Assembly (NCBI GenBank): GCA_035285325.1
Contig: JAYKJB010000132.1
Coordinates: forward strand, 1 to 64,000
Origin: Candidatus Sericytochromatia bacterium
Lineage (GTDB): Bacteria; Cyanobacteriota; Sericytochromatia; S15B-MN24; JAQBPE01
Reading direction: 5' to 3'
Length of the DNA stretch: 64,000 nt
Positions 1 to 7,500 of the stretch are shown here, in pieces (within the stretch, counting starts at the first letter, position 1; every line of letters begins with the position of its first letter). The notes beneath the pieces were generated by a model. The model did not search any database, had not been told where the DNA came from, and was given only the letters and a program-made list of their open reading frames with translations. Made by a program: the position numbers and the translations under genes.

Positions 1-8
1 TTCTGAAA

Positions 9-254
9 ATGGTCGCCAGCGAAAGCGAAGTGTTCGAACGGATCAAGAAGATCGTGATCGAGCGTTTGGACGTCAGTGATGCCTCGGTCACGCTGGACGC
101 GGGATTCACCGAAGACCTCGGAGCGGACTCGCTGGATACCGTGGAGTTGGTGATGGCCTTCGAAGAGGAATTCAACGTCGAAATTCCGGACGAGGATGCC
201 GAGAACATCAAGACCATCCGCGATGCCGTCAACTATGTGGTGAAAGCCGCCTGA
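9..254 (+). CDS. acpP: Acyl carrier protein
   Basis: This 81-residue acidic protein carries growing acyl chains as thioesters on a phosphopantetheine arm during fatty-acid synthesis in the cytosol. The attachment motif [12 protein letters not shown] is complete, with the modified serine at residue 41, and the length and acidity fit the family. The gene starts at the left edge of the window, so its upstream partners are not visible. Its neighbour fabH points the opposite way and ends 26 bases downstream; in many bacteria the two are co-directional in one fab operon, so the fab genes have been rearranged here. The ATG is preceded by an in-frame stop, which makes the start reliable. Confidence 0.96.
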   Translation: MVASESEVFERIKKIVIERLDVSDASVTLDAGFTEDLGADSLDTVELVMAFEEEFNVEIPDEDAENIKTIRDAVNYVVKAA

Positions 255-280
255 GCCAACATCGGGGGCGACGCCGGCTT

Positions 281-1303
281 TCAGGCCGGACCGTTCCAGT
301 CCGCGATGGCGGACCCCCACGTCAGCCCTGCCCCGAAACCTGACAGGCAGAGGGTATCGCCGCGCTTGATGCGGCCTGCGCCCACCTCCTCGGCCAGCAC
401 GATCGGAATCGAGGCCGCCGAGGTATTCCCGTAGCGGGACAGGTGACTGGGGACGCGCTCGAGGGGCACCCCCAGACGAGTGGCCACACCTTCCAAAATG
501 CGCTGATTGGCCTGGTGCAGCAAGAAGGCGTCGATGTCGTCCAGCTCGCACCCAGCCATGTGACAGACCTCGCGGATCTGGTCCGGGACGGTATCCAGCA
601 CAAACTTGTAGATCTCGCGACCGTTCATTCGCATGAACGATTGCGGTCGGCTACGCGGCACGCAGTCGGTTGGTGAAGCGTCCGGCGCGATCACCAGCTG
701 GTCCGCCCGGGTGCCATCGGTCGCCAGCTTGAGCGCGTGAAGCCCTTCGACCTGACCTCTTTCCACCACCACCGCCCCGGCGCCGTCACCGAACAGGATG
801 CTGGTATTGCGGTCCTCGTAATCCATGAACCGGGAGAGGGCATCGGCGCCCACCAGCAGGCAGCGCGTGTACAGGCCGGTACGAATGAACTGGCTGACCA
901 CCGCCAGACCAAAGACAAAGCCGCTGCAGGCCGCTTCCATGTCGAAGGCCACCGCGCGCGTGGCGCCAAGGTGCGCCTGTAGCCAGGCCGCAGTGGAAGG
1001 CATCGGATGGTCCGGACTGGAGGTCGCCACCACGATCAGTTCCAGCGACGCCGGCTCCACTCCGGCCATCGAGAGCGCCTCCCGCGCAGCCGGCAGGCAG
1101 AGCTCCCACAGGTTTTCCTCTGGGGCCAGTACCCGACGCGTCGCGATGCCGGTTCGGCTGCGAATCCACGCGTCGCTGGTGTCAAGACGCGCAGCGAAGA
1201 AGTCGTTGGACAGCACCCGTGTCGGCAACTGCGCGCCCACGCCCGTCAGGGCGACGGGATGAAGGCCGGCTGGGAGGGGGTCACTGCCAGGTTGGGCAGG
1301 CAT
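281..1303 (-). CDS. fabH: 3-oxoacyl-ACP synthase III (KAS III)
   Basis: The protein condenses acetyl-CoA with malonyl-ACP to start fatty-acid synthesis. The thiolase-fold catalytic triad is complete: Cys126 in EAACSGF, His263 in LLHQANQRI and Asn293 in GNTSAAS. At 340 residues it is slightly longer than usual because about 15 extra residues precede the first beta strand, so a later start is possible. It lies downstream of yceD and rpmF on the same strand. In many bacteria plsX sits between rpmF and fabH; here only about 170 non-coding bases do. A convergent acpP follows. Confidence 0.95.
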   Translation of the reverse strand: MPAQPGSDPLPAGLHPVALTGVGAQLPTRVLSNDFFAARLDTSDAWIRSRTGIATRRVLAPEENLWELCLPAAREALSMAGVEPASLELIVVATSSPDHPMPSTAAWLQAHLGATRAVAFDMEAACSGFVFGLAVVSQFIRTGLYTRCLLVGADALSRFMDYEDRNTSILFGDGAGAVVVERGQVEGLHALKLATDGTRADQLVIAPDASPTDCVPRSRPQSFMRMNGREIYKFVLDTVPDQIREVCHMAGCELDDIDAFLLHQANQRILEGVATRLGVPLERVPSHLSRYGNTSAASIPIVLAEEVGAGRIKRGDTLCLSGFGAGLTWGSAIADWNGPA

Positions 1304-1376
1304 GGCGTATCTGGCCTTGTGTCAAAGGGCTGCGGGAGCGGGCCCGCCCGAAAAGGGAAAGGCGGCCGACGCCCCT

Positions 1377-1393
1377 GCCCCAAGCCTTGGGGC
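1377..1393. repeat. Perfect inverted repeat between rpmF and fabH
   Basis: GCCCCAAG and CTTGGGGC flank one base, giving a perfect palindromic element in the 169-base gap where plsX is often found. No T-run follows on either strand, so it is not a standard terminator. It could be a processing or protein-binding site. Nothing else is recognisable in this gap. Confidence 0.4.
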
Positions 1394-1472
1394 GGAACAT
1401 CGACCGCCTCCTGAAGACTTTCCGGACCGGCACCTTTGATCCCGGTCACGGATGGTCCGCAGGGCGGAGGGT

Positions 1473-1664
1473 TTAGCCTTCCGCGGCGGGGACGCCGTAC
1501 TGCCGACCCTTGTAGGTGCGGCAGCTCTGGCAGAGGGTGTGCAACAACATCGGCGCGCGGCAGGTCGGGCACGTCGTCAGGTTGGGAATGTGGATGCTGT
1601 TCATCCAGTGCGAGCGGCGGTGGCCGGTGCGCATGTTGGTGTGCTTCTTTTTAGGCTGGGGCAT
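1473..1664 (-). CDS. rpmF: Large ribosomal subunit protein bL32
   Basis: This is a 63-residue basic protein of the 50S subunit. The N-terminus (MPQPKKKHTNMRTGHRRSHW) is typical of bL32. Two CxxC pairs, CPTC and CQSC, show that this is the zinc-binding form, so it should not be a zinc-independent paralogue. It follows yceD by 56 bases, the classical yceD-rpmF arrangement. A GGAG ribosome site lies nine bases upstream of the ATG. Confidence 0.96.
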   Translation of the reverse strand: MPQPKKKHTNMRTGHRRSHWMNSIHIPNLTTCPTCRAPMLLHTLCQSCRTYKGRQYGVPAAEG

Positions 1665-1720
1665 CGGGGCGTTCTCCGGGCGAGACGACGGCGCCGGCCG
1701 TCGATGGCGATAGTCAGGGG

Positions 1721-2197
1721 TCAGTGCTTCCCGTTGCGTTCCGGCTGAAAGCTGCTGAGTGCGGACCAGCGAGGGTCGAGACTGACGGTCTCACTGCTGG
1801 ACACCAGAGGTTCACATCCGCACAGCTTGCGTACCGGCAGGCTGAGCAACAACGTCTGACGAACCAAATCACTAACGTCGAGGTAGCCCGAGAGCGGTAC
1901 AGTCTCCTCCACCTCTTCGGCAGAGGGAACCGTATCGACCACTTCCAGAGCTTCCGTCAGTTCGAAGGCCACGGGCGCTTCGAAAAAAGCGCCGCAACGA
2001 TCACAACCCAGGCGGATGCGGGACTGAAAGGGGCCGGTCAGTTGCAGCAAGTGATCGCCAATGCGTTCAACCCGCAGCTGACCCTTCACAGGTTCCACGA
2101 GCTGTTCGCCTTCATCAGGCAGCGCGAGCGACTCGTCAAAGTCGTACCACGTGACCGAACTCGGTGCTTGCAAAATGCTCGATACCAGGATCTGCAT
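1721..2197 (-). CDS. yceD: YceD/DUF177 family protein (23S rRNA accumulation)
   Basis: This 158-residue protein belongs to the YceD (DUF177) family, which is needed for normal 23S rRNA accumulation and is almost always encoded just before rpmF, as here. Visible signatures are the central GCDRCGAFFEAPV zinc-like motif and the C-terminal DPRWSALSSF motif. It is the first gene of the yceD-rpmF-fabH unit and has a near-consensus promoter immediately upstream. The assignment rests on family motifs and neighbourhood. Confidence 0.88.
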   Translation of the reverse strand: MQILVSSILQAPSSVTWYDFDESLALPDEGEQLVEPVKGQLRVERIGDHLLQLTGPFQSRIRLGCDRCGAFFEAPVAFELTEALEVVDTVPSAEEVEETVPLSGYLDVSDLVRQTLLLSLPVRKLCGCEPLVSSSETVSLDPRWSALSSFQPERNGKH

Positions 2198-2232
2198 GTT
2201 GCGCTCCCGAACCCGACCAAAACAGCCTTATT

Positions 2233-2261
2233 ATCATAAGAGAGGGCTAAGGACGTGTCAA
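2233..2261 (-). promoter_or_regulatory. Sigma-70-type promoter of yceD-rpmF
   Basis: Read on the minus strand, a perfect -35 TTGACA (2256-2261) is separated by exactly 17 bases from TATGAT (2233-2238). The predicted transcript would start about 30 bases before the yceD ATG. This is the closest match to the canonical promoter in the window. Confidence 0.85.
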
Positions 2262-2278
2262 GAAACGGAATCGTCCTG

Positions 2279-2761
2279 TCAGCGATGCCGTTCTCGCAGC
2301 TCGCGCGCGGTGTCACGGGCGACATCTCGCTTGGCGATTGCGTCCCGCTTGTCGTGGAGTTGCTTACCCTTTGCCAGACCCAGCTCCAGCTTGGCCCAGT
2401 CGCCATCCCAATAAAGCTTGAGCGGGACAAGTGTCAGCCCCTTCTCTCGGGTCTTCCCCAGCAAACGGAAGATCTCCGTCTTCTTGAGCAGCACTTTGCG
2501 GCGTCGCAAGGGGTCGACGTTGTAGATGTTGCCGTGGGTGTAGGGCGCCACGTGCATGTGATAGACCCAGACCTCGCCATCTTCGATGCGAGCAAAGGAG
2601 TCCGTGAGGTTCACCTTGCCCATGCGCAGGCTTTTGACCTCAGTACCGGTCAGCACCATTCCGCAGTCGAAGCGTTCCAGGATGTGATATTCGTGGAAGG
2701 CCCGGCGATTGTCGGTAATGATGCGGTGTGGCCGCGCTGGGGCTTTCTCGGGGGCAGCCAA
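2279..2761 (-). CDS. smpB: SsrA-binding protein SmpB
   Basis: SmpB delivers tmRNA to stalled ribosomes during trans-translation. Family motifs are clear: ITDNRRAFHEYHILE, the GTEVKSLR segment and the basic C-terminal tail ending in RELRERHR. I place the start at a TTG (2761) that has a GGAG site ten bases upstream and gives an N-terminus of usual length; an in-frame TTG at 2791 would add ten residues but coincides with a possible -10 (TATGAT). No tmRNA gene was found in the window. The gene is divergent from the microcompartment operon. Confidence 0.93.
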   Translation of the reverse strand: MAAPEKAPARPHRIITDNRRAFHEYHILERFDCGMVLTGTEVKSLRMGKVNLTDSFARIEDGEVWVYHMHVAPYTHGNIYNVDPLRRRKVLLKKTEIFRLLGKTREKGLTLVPLKLYWDGDWAKLELGLAKGKQLHDKRDAIAKRDVARDTARELRERHR

Positions 2762-2805
2762 GGCGAACGACTCCAGATGGGGGGCGGGCAAATTTCAATC
2801 ATACA

Positions 2806-2839
2806 CCCTCAGCAGCGCAGGCGTCGCCTTGCCTGAGGG
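2806..2839. repeat. Hairpin in the smpB-BMC intergenic region
   Basis: CCCTCAG (2806-2812) and CTGAGGG (2833-2839) are exact complements enclosing a further imperfect stem (GCAGGC/GCCTTGC). It lies in the divergent region, so it would sit in the leader of one transcript or act as an operator for the BMC operon. No clear -35/-10 pair for the BMC operon could be assigned here. Confidence 0.4.
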
Positions 2840-2916
2840 TAACCTGGTTGGTTTCGTGGGAATAAAGGCCGCGGGGTCGGCCTGCTGGCCGCCTCGCCAC
2901 GGAGGACGAGACCGAC

Positions 2917-3378
2917 TTGCGCATCGCACTGGCCGCGGATCATGGCGGTTATGCCTTGAAGGAATATCTCAAGAGCCTGCTGGTCTCTTGGGGGCACGAG
3001 CCCATCGATATGGGCACCCACTCGGCGGCGGCGGTCGATTACCCTGACTTTGCTTTGCTCGGTGCTGCGGCCGTGGCTCAGGGCCAAACGGAGCGGGCCA
3101 TTTTGCTGGATGGTGCCGGAATTGGCTCCGCGGTGGTGGCGAACAAGCTGCCAGGGGTGCGAGCCGGCTGTTGCAACGACCTGTTTTCGGCCCGCAATGC
3201 GAGGGCCCACAACGACACCAATGTTCTCACCCTGGGCGCGCGGGTGATCGGGGAGGGGCTCGCCAGTGAGATCGTGAAGGTCTGGCTGGAAACGGCGTTC
3301 GAAACCCGCCACCTTCCCCGCATCGACAAGATCGTGAAGCTTGAACAGCAGCTGTTCGGTGGCGCGCTGAAAGGTTGA
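2917..3378 (+). CDS. rpiB: RpiB-like sugar-phosphate isomerase of the BMC locus
   Basis: This 153-residue protein has the ribose-5-phosphate isomerase B (LacAB/RpiB) fold: AADHGGYALK at the N-terminus, GAGIGSAVVANK in the phosphate-binding loop and HNDTNVLTLGARV near the C-terminus. In E. coli RpiB the residue before that loop is the catalytic cysteine (ICGTGVG); here it is Asp65 (LDGAGIG), so substrate or chemistry may differ. The start is TTG, supported by GGAGG ten bases upstream. It is the first gene of the microcompartment operon and lies six bases before deoC. RpiB-like proteins together with DeoC mark the sugar-phosphate-utilising (SPU) class of microcompartments. No encapsulation helix is obvious at its N-terminus. 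Confidence 0.88.
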   Translation: MRIALAADHGGYALKEYLKSLLVSWGHEPIDMGTHSAAAVDYPDFALLGAAAVAQGQTERAILLDGAGIGSAVVANKLPGVRAGCCNDLFSARNARAHNDTNVLTLGARVIGEGLASEIVKVWLETAFETRHLPRIDKIVKLEQQLFGGALKG

Positions 3379-3384
3379 CCCCCC

Positions 3385-4584
3385 ATGGATCTGAACCGGT
3401 TGATTGCGCGCGTGACCGATGAGGTGAGGGCTCAGGTCCAGTCGTTGCCTGTCGGGTCGTCGGCTGTGGATTCGCCTGCGGGAGATACCGTGGTGCTGTA
3501 CACGCGGGCCGTTGCAGGTCTGCTTGCTCTGCTGGAACGCCTGGTGGCCGAGGGCGGAACGGTGGCCCTGCTGATCCCCCAGCACGGGGCGTATGGTGTC
3601 GATGTCCAGCGCATCAAGGAGATCGGGGTGCGCGTGTCGACCGTGACGCGCCAGCGCGGCCAGTTCGCCTGGCCGGAGGGAGCAAACCGCTTCACTCGCT
3701 TGCTGCTGCCGGGGCTTCACGAGGTGGCCGTGCGCGAAGTCGGGGGGCTGCTCGATGCGGCCCTGGCGCGAGCGCGTCAGCTCGCGGTCCCGGCGATCGC
3801 CCTGCACGGCTCCGACGTGGACGGCTCGGCCGGTCCGACTCCGACATGGTTGCCGGCAGGGGTGCAGTGGCAGCCCATGGCGACCTATGGCGGCCCCCGG
3901 GGCCCAGGTCGCCGGGCCGCTGAGCTGGCGCCCATGATCGATCACACGCTGCTGCGGGCCGACGCGACGGAGGCCGACGTTCGTCAGCTGTGTGCCGAGG
4001 CCGCCGAGTGGAAGTTTGCCTCCGTGTGTGTCAACCCGTCCTGGGTGCCGCTGGCCAGCCAGCAACTCAAGGGCACCGGTGTCATGGTGTGTACCGTGAT
4101 TGGCTTTCCCCTCGGGGCCACCGACGCCCGGAGCAAGGGAGACGAGACGCGCCATGCGGTCGCCGCAGGGGCGGACGAGATCGACATGGTGCTGAACGTG
4201 GGCGCGATGAAAAGCAAAGATTATGAAACCGTGGCCCGTGACATCGCTGCCGTGGTCCAGGCGGCAGCAGGCAAGACCGTCAAGGTGATCCTGGAGACCG
4301 TGTACCTGAGCGACGAGGAAAAGGTGGCGGCCTGTCTGCTCTCCAGGGAGACTGGGGCACATTTTGTGAAGACCTCGACCGGGTTCGGACCAGGAGGGGC
4401 CACCGCGGCGGACATTGCCCTGATGCGTCGGATCGTGGGTCCCGTGATGGGGGTGAAGGCCTCGGGGGGGATTCGCGACACGGCGACGGCGCTGAAAATG
4501 GTCGAGGCGGGGGCCAGTCGCCTCGGTTGCAGTGCGAGTGTGGCGATCGTGAAGGGAGCCAGTGCCTCCGGCGGTGGCTATTGA
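3385..4584 (+). CDS. deoC: Deoxyribose-phosphate aldolase with N-terminal extension (BMC cargo)
   Basis: The C-terminal part (about residues 180-399) is a complete class I aldolase of the DeoC family, which cleaves 2-deoxyribose-5-phosphate to acetaldehyde and glyceraldehyde-3-phosphate. The Schiff-base lysine is K329 in VKTSTG, the second lysine K358 in GVKASGG, and D267 lies in EIDMVLN. A stand-alone DeoC has about 220-260 residues; this one has about 175 extra. Residues 1-20 form an amphipathic helix ([20 protein letters not shown]) of the kind that targets enzymes into microcompartments, followed by a flexible linker. Residues 34-170 look like an alpha/beta domain, weakly reminiscent of flavoprotein (phosphopantothenoylcysteine decarboxylase-like) folds; its role is unknown. 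Confidence 0.9.
   Translation: MDLNRLIARVTDEVRAQVQSLPVGSSAVDSPAGDTVVLYTRAVAGLLALLERLVAEGGTVALLIPQHGAYGVDVQRIKEIGVRVSTVTRQRGQFAWPEGANRFTRLLLPGLHEVAVREVGGLLDAALARARQLAVPAIALHGSDVDGSAGPTPTWLPAGVQWQPMATYGGPRGPGRRAAELAPMIDHTLLRADATEADVRQLCAEAAEWKFASVCVNPSWVPLASQQLKGTGVMVCTVIGFPLGATDARSKGDETRHAVAAGADEIDMVLNVGAMKSKDYETVARDIAAVVQAAAGKTVKVILETVYLSDEEKVAACLLSRETGAHFVKTSTGFGPGGATAADIALMRRIVGPVMGVKASGGIRDTATALKMVEAGASRLGCSASVAIVKGASASGGGY
3793..3800. repeat. HIP1 octamer (GCGATCGC), first of 20 copies in the window
   Basis: The palindrome GCGATCGC was found by eye at 3793, 7527, 7839, 8600, 8941, 12739, 14088, 32210, 32366, 35113, 39899, 40457, 43550, 46252, 47823, 48294, 54249, 60284, 62190 and 63621 (first base of each). 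At roughly 62% G+C about two would be expected in 64 kb. All but one are embedded in coding DNA. HIP1 is a hallmark of cyanobacterial genomes. More copies may have been missed. Confidence 0.8.
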
Positions 4585-4651
4585 ACCGGCAACCAGGGCG
4601 AGCGGGCGTGCCGTGGCCAAACGTTCGAACTCAGCAGAAAGGGAGACAAGC

Positions 4652-5296
4652 GTGAGTGCAGGATCCGACCAGAAACCCAAGGTGATATTGCGGGCCTACG
4701 CATTTCTGGACACGGTCCAGCCGCAGTTTGCCTCTTTCATCTCCACCACGGCGCAAGGCTATCTGCCCACGGCAGGGCAGTCGATGCTGTTCGTGGAGGT
4801 GGCTCCCGGCATGGCCATCAACGATCTGGCAGACAAGGCCCTCAAGGGGACGCGTGTGCGCCCCGGCATGATGATCGTGGAACGCGCCTTCGGCATGCTC
4901 GAGGTGCATGAAGACAGCCAGGGAGAAGTCCGCCAGGCTGGCCAGGCCATTCTGGATGGGATCGGGGTGGGAATCGGGGAGGTCCTGAAGCCGAAGATCG
5001 TCAGCAACCAGGTCATCCGGCACGTGTCGGACTTTCAGGCCCAGCTGATCAACAACTTCCGCCGCGGCAACATGCTGCTCGGCGGCCAGACCCTCTTCAT
5101 CATGGAAACCGAGCCAGCCGCCTATGCCGTGCTGGCCGCCAACGAGGCTGAAAAGGCTGCCAACATCAACATTGTCCATATTCAGCCCTTCGGGGCGTTC
5201 GGGCGGGTGTATCTCGGCGGCGAAGAAGCCGATATCGAGGTCGCCAAGGAAGCGGCCCTGCGCGCGGTGGAAGGCCTCGGCGGTAAGGCCTGGTAA
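4652..5296 (+). CDS. BMC-T (tandem-domain) shell protein, HO-T2-like
   Basis: This 214-residue protein has two fused BMC folds and would form a pseudohexameric trimer in the microcompartment facets. The N-terminal half (LRAYAFLDTVQPQ, FVEVAPGMAIN) and the C-terminal half (YAVLAANEAEKAANINIV, PFGAFGRVYLGG) closely recall, from memory, Haliangium ochraceum BMC-T2, a trimer that stacks in pairs and has a gated pore. I start at GTG 4652, with GGGAGA six bases upstream, because the open frame before it is unlike any shell protein. It lies 67 bases after deoC and before BMC-H. Confidence 0.92.
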   Translation: MSAGSDQKPKVILRAYAFLDTVQPQFASFISTTAQGYLPTAGQSMLFVEVAPGMAINDLADKALKGTRVRPGMMIVERAFGMLEVHEDSQGEVRQAGQAILDGIGVGIGEVLKPKIVSNQVIRHVSDFQAQLINNFRRGNMLLGGQTLFIMETEPAAYAVLAANEAEKAANINIVHIQPFGAFGRVYLGGEEADIEVAKEAALRAVEGLGGKAW

Positions 5297-5326
5297 CACG
5301 ACGTTCCCGGAAAATTGCATTCCCAG

Positions 5327-5341
5327 CCCCCCGCTTGGGGG
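5327..5341 (+). repeat. Intercistronic G/C hairpin before BMC-H
   Basis: CCCCC, GCTT and GGGGG form a tight five-pair stem with a four-base loop in the 69-base gap between the BMC-T and BMC-H genes, just before the BMC-H ribosome site. It has no T-run. Such hairpins can protect a processed 3' mRNA segment and raise the level of the next gene, which would fit the large excess of BMC-H needed in a shell; that role is inference. Confidence 0.45.
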
Positions 5342-5365
5342 AACACGACAAGGAGACCAGACACC

Positions 5366-5665
5366 ATGTCAGACGCTCTCGGCATGATCGAAACCACCAG
5401 CTTTGCGGCCCTCGTGGAGGCGGCCGATGCCATGGTCAAAGCCGCCAAGGTGGAACTCACGGGTTACGAGAAGACCGGGGGCGGATACGTCACCGCCGTC
5501 GTGCGGGGAGATGTGGCCGCCGTGCGGGCTGCCACCGAAGCCGGTGCCCGCGCCGCGGAAAAAGTGGGCTCCGTGGTGGCCGTGCATGTGATTGCGCGCC
5601 CACATTCCAACGTGGATCGCGTGATGCCGCTCGGCCGCACCGGCGCCGACGCCCCGCGGGTCTGA
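5366..5665 (+). CDS. BMC-H hexameric shell protein
   Basis: This 99-residue protein has a single BMC domain that assembles into hexamers forming most of the shell facets. The sequence is textbook: ALGMIET start, [15 protein letters not shown], the pore-lining [14 protein letters not shown] and [14 protein letters not shown]. It is very like Haliangium ochraceum BMC-H as I remember that sequence. AAGGAG lies ten bases upstream of the ATG. It is the only BMC-H gene in the locus, so it should be the bulk tile. Confidence 0.97.
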   Translation: MSDALGMIETTSFAALVEAADAMVKAAKVELTGYEKTGGGYVTAVVRGDVAAVRAATEAGARAAEKVGSVVAVHVIARPHSNVDRVMPLGRTGADAPRV

Positions 5666-5669
5666 GACC

Positions 5670-5984
5670 GTGCAGATTGGGGTGGTTTCCGGGACGGTGG
5701 TTTCCAGCCACAAGGACCCCCGTCTGTCGGGATGTAAACTGCTCGTCGTGCGCCAGGTCGATCTGGAAGGTCGTCCCAGTGGACCTTACGTGGTGGCGGT
5801 AGATGCCGTGGGCGCCGGCCCGGGCGAGTACGTGCTGTTCGCTACCGGCTCATCGGCTCGCCAGACCGACGCCACCGAGAATCGTCCCGTCGATTGCACC
5901 ATCATGGCCATCGTGGACATGTGGGAGGTCGACGGGGTGGTTCATTATCAGAAGGACGCGCCCGTCTCCGTCGCTGAAGAATGA
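5670..5984 (+). CDS. BMC-P (EutN/CcmL) pentameric vertex protein 1
   Basis: This 104-residue EutN/CcmL-family protein would cap vertices of the polyhedral shell as a pentamer. Characteristic features are the N-terminal strand [22 protein letters not shown], here split around positions 3-24, the [14 protein letters not shown] segment and the late [11 protein letters not shown] strand. Compared with the other two copies downstream it has a C-terminal extension of about ten residues. It begins with GTG four bases after the BMC-H stop, so the two are probably translationally coupled. Confidence 0.93.
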   Translation: MQIGVVSGTVVSSHKDPRLSGCKLLVVRQVDLEGRPSGPYVVAVDAVGAGPGEYVLFATGSSARQTDATENRPVDCTIMAIVDMWEVDGVVHYQKDAPVSVAEE

Positions 5985-6030
5985 GCGCGCCGGGCGTTTG
6001 ACCTGACGCCCGCGCGCGAGGAAGGCTCGC

Positions 6031-7500
6031 ATGACACACGTGAACGAAGCTCAGGTGCGAGACCTGGTCTCCCAGGTGGTGCAACGCCTGCAGGCCGACG
6101 GTAGCCTGCCTCGTCCCGCGGGAACCTCAGGTGCTGCTGGAGTCGTGCAAGCGACTGCGAAGGCCCAGGAAAACCTGTTTGGTGAGGTGGAATGCGCCGT
6201 CCGTGCGACCCGGCAGGCGCAGGCCGAGTGGGCCAAGGCCGGGCTGGAAGATCGACATCGTGTGGTGGCCGCGATCCGGGCCGTGGGACACCGCCATGCG
6301 GAAGCGCTCTCGAAACGAGCGGTGGAGGAGACAGGGCTCGGTCGATTCGACGACAAACTGGAGAAATTGCGCCTGGTGCTCGACAAGACGCCGGGCCCTG
6401 AGGACCTGGACAGCCGTCGTCGGGTCTGGTCCGGCGATCACGGGTTGGTGCTGATCGAACTGGCGCCCTACGGCGTGATCGGCGCAATCACGCCCACCAC
6501 CAACCCAGCCGATACGGTGTTCAACAACGCCATTAGCTTCGTATCAGCCGGAAACGGCGCCATCTTCAATGCGCACCCGACGGCCCGGGAGGTGTCGAAC
6601 TGGGCGGCGCGCCTGATCAATCAGGCCATCATCGAGGCTGGAGGCCCCGCCCACCTCATCACCGCGGTGGCCACACCCACAATCGAAACGGCCAACCAAC
6701 TCATGACCGCGCGCGGGGTAGACCTCCTGGTGGTCACGGGGGGGCCGCACGTGGTCAAGGCGGCCCTGCAAAGTCGCAAGAAGGTGATCGCCGGAGGCCC
6801 CGGCAATCCGCCCGTGGTGGTGGATGAAACGGCCGACCTCGAACGGGCCGCGCGAGCCATCTACAAGGGCGCGAGCTTCGACAACAACGTCATTTGCACC
6901 CTGGAGAAGGAATGCGTGGTGGTGGCGGCGGTGGCCGATAAGTTGAAAGACGAGCTGAAGCGCTGCGGGGCCTACGAGGTACCGCCCCACCTGCACGACA
7001 AGCTGTTTGCGCACATCTTCAGTCAGGACCATGGGCCTGGCAAGGAAGCCGTCGTGAACAAGCAGTGCGTGGGCAAGAACGCCAGTGAAATTTTGGCGGC
7101 GATCGGGGTCACGGTCGACCCGGAGCGCTGTCGCCTGGCGATCGTCGAGGTCAATCGCAACCACCCCCTGCTCTGGACAGAGCAACTGATGCCCGTTTTT
7201 CCCATCACGCGGGTGCGGGATGTGGACGAGGCGATCGACCTGGCGATCGAGTTGGAGGGCGGTCGTGGCCACACCGCCTGCATGCATTCGCGCAACATCG
7301 ACGCGCTCAGCAAGATGGCCCGGCTCATCAACACGGCCATCTTCGTCAAAAACGGTCCCTCCCTGGCTGGACTCGGAGCGGGCAGCGATGCCCCCACGGC
7401 CTGGACCATCGCCGGCCCCACCGGCGAGGGCTGCACCTCGGCCCGCCACTTCACCAAGGAGCGTCGGTGTGTACTCACCGACGCCTTCCGGATCGTCTGA
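6031..7500 (+). CDS. CoA-acylating aldehyde dehydrogenase (PduP/EutE-like), BMC cargo
   Basis: This 489-residue enzyme oxidises a short aldehyde to the acyl-CoA with NAD+. The catalytic cysteine is C289 in DNNVICTLEKE, the nucleotide-binding region contains VTGGP and GGPGNPPVVVDE, and the length fits the PduP/EutE family. Residues 4-22 (VNEAQVRDLVSQVVQRLQ) form an amphipathic helix followed by a Gly/Ala/Pro-rich linker, the arrangement of a PduP-type encapsulation peptide, so the enzyme is predicted to be packed inside the shell. An AGGAAGG site precedes the ATG. Its stop overlaps the start of the next shell gene (TGATG). No phosphotransacylase or alcohol dehydrogenase accompanies it in the locus. 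Confidence 0.94.
   Translation: MTHVNEAQVRDLVSQVVQRLQADGSLPRPAGTSGAAGVVQATAKAQENLFGEVECAVRATRQAQAEWAKAGLEDRHRVVAAIRAVGHRHAEALSKRAVEETGLGRFDDKLEKLRLVLDKTPGPEDLDSRRRVWSGDHGLVLIELAPYGVIGAITPTTNPADTVFNNAISFVSAGNGAIFNAHPTAREVSNWAARLINQAIIEAGGPAHLITAVATPTIETANQLMTARGVDLLVVTGGPHVVKAALQSRKKVIAGGPGNPPVVVDETADLERAARAIYKGASFDNNVICTLEKECVVVAAVADKLKDELKRCGAYEVPPHLHDKLFAHIFSQDHGPGKEAVVNKQCVGKNASEILAAIGVTVDPERCRLAIVEVNRNHPLLWTEQLMPVFPITRVRDVDEAIDLAIELEGGRGHTACMHSRNIDALSKMARLINTAIFVKNGPSLAGLGAGSDAPTAWTIAGPTGEGCTSARHFTKERRCVLTDAFRIV

Noticed and set aside
2809-4680. 623-residue open frame on the minus strand opposite rpiB and deoC
   Set aside because: It is antisense to two clear enzyme genes, has His/Arg-rich composition typical of GC-rich shadow frames and shows no domain.
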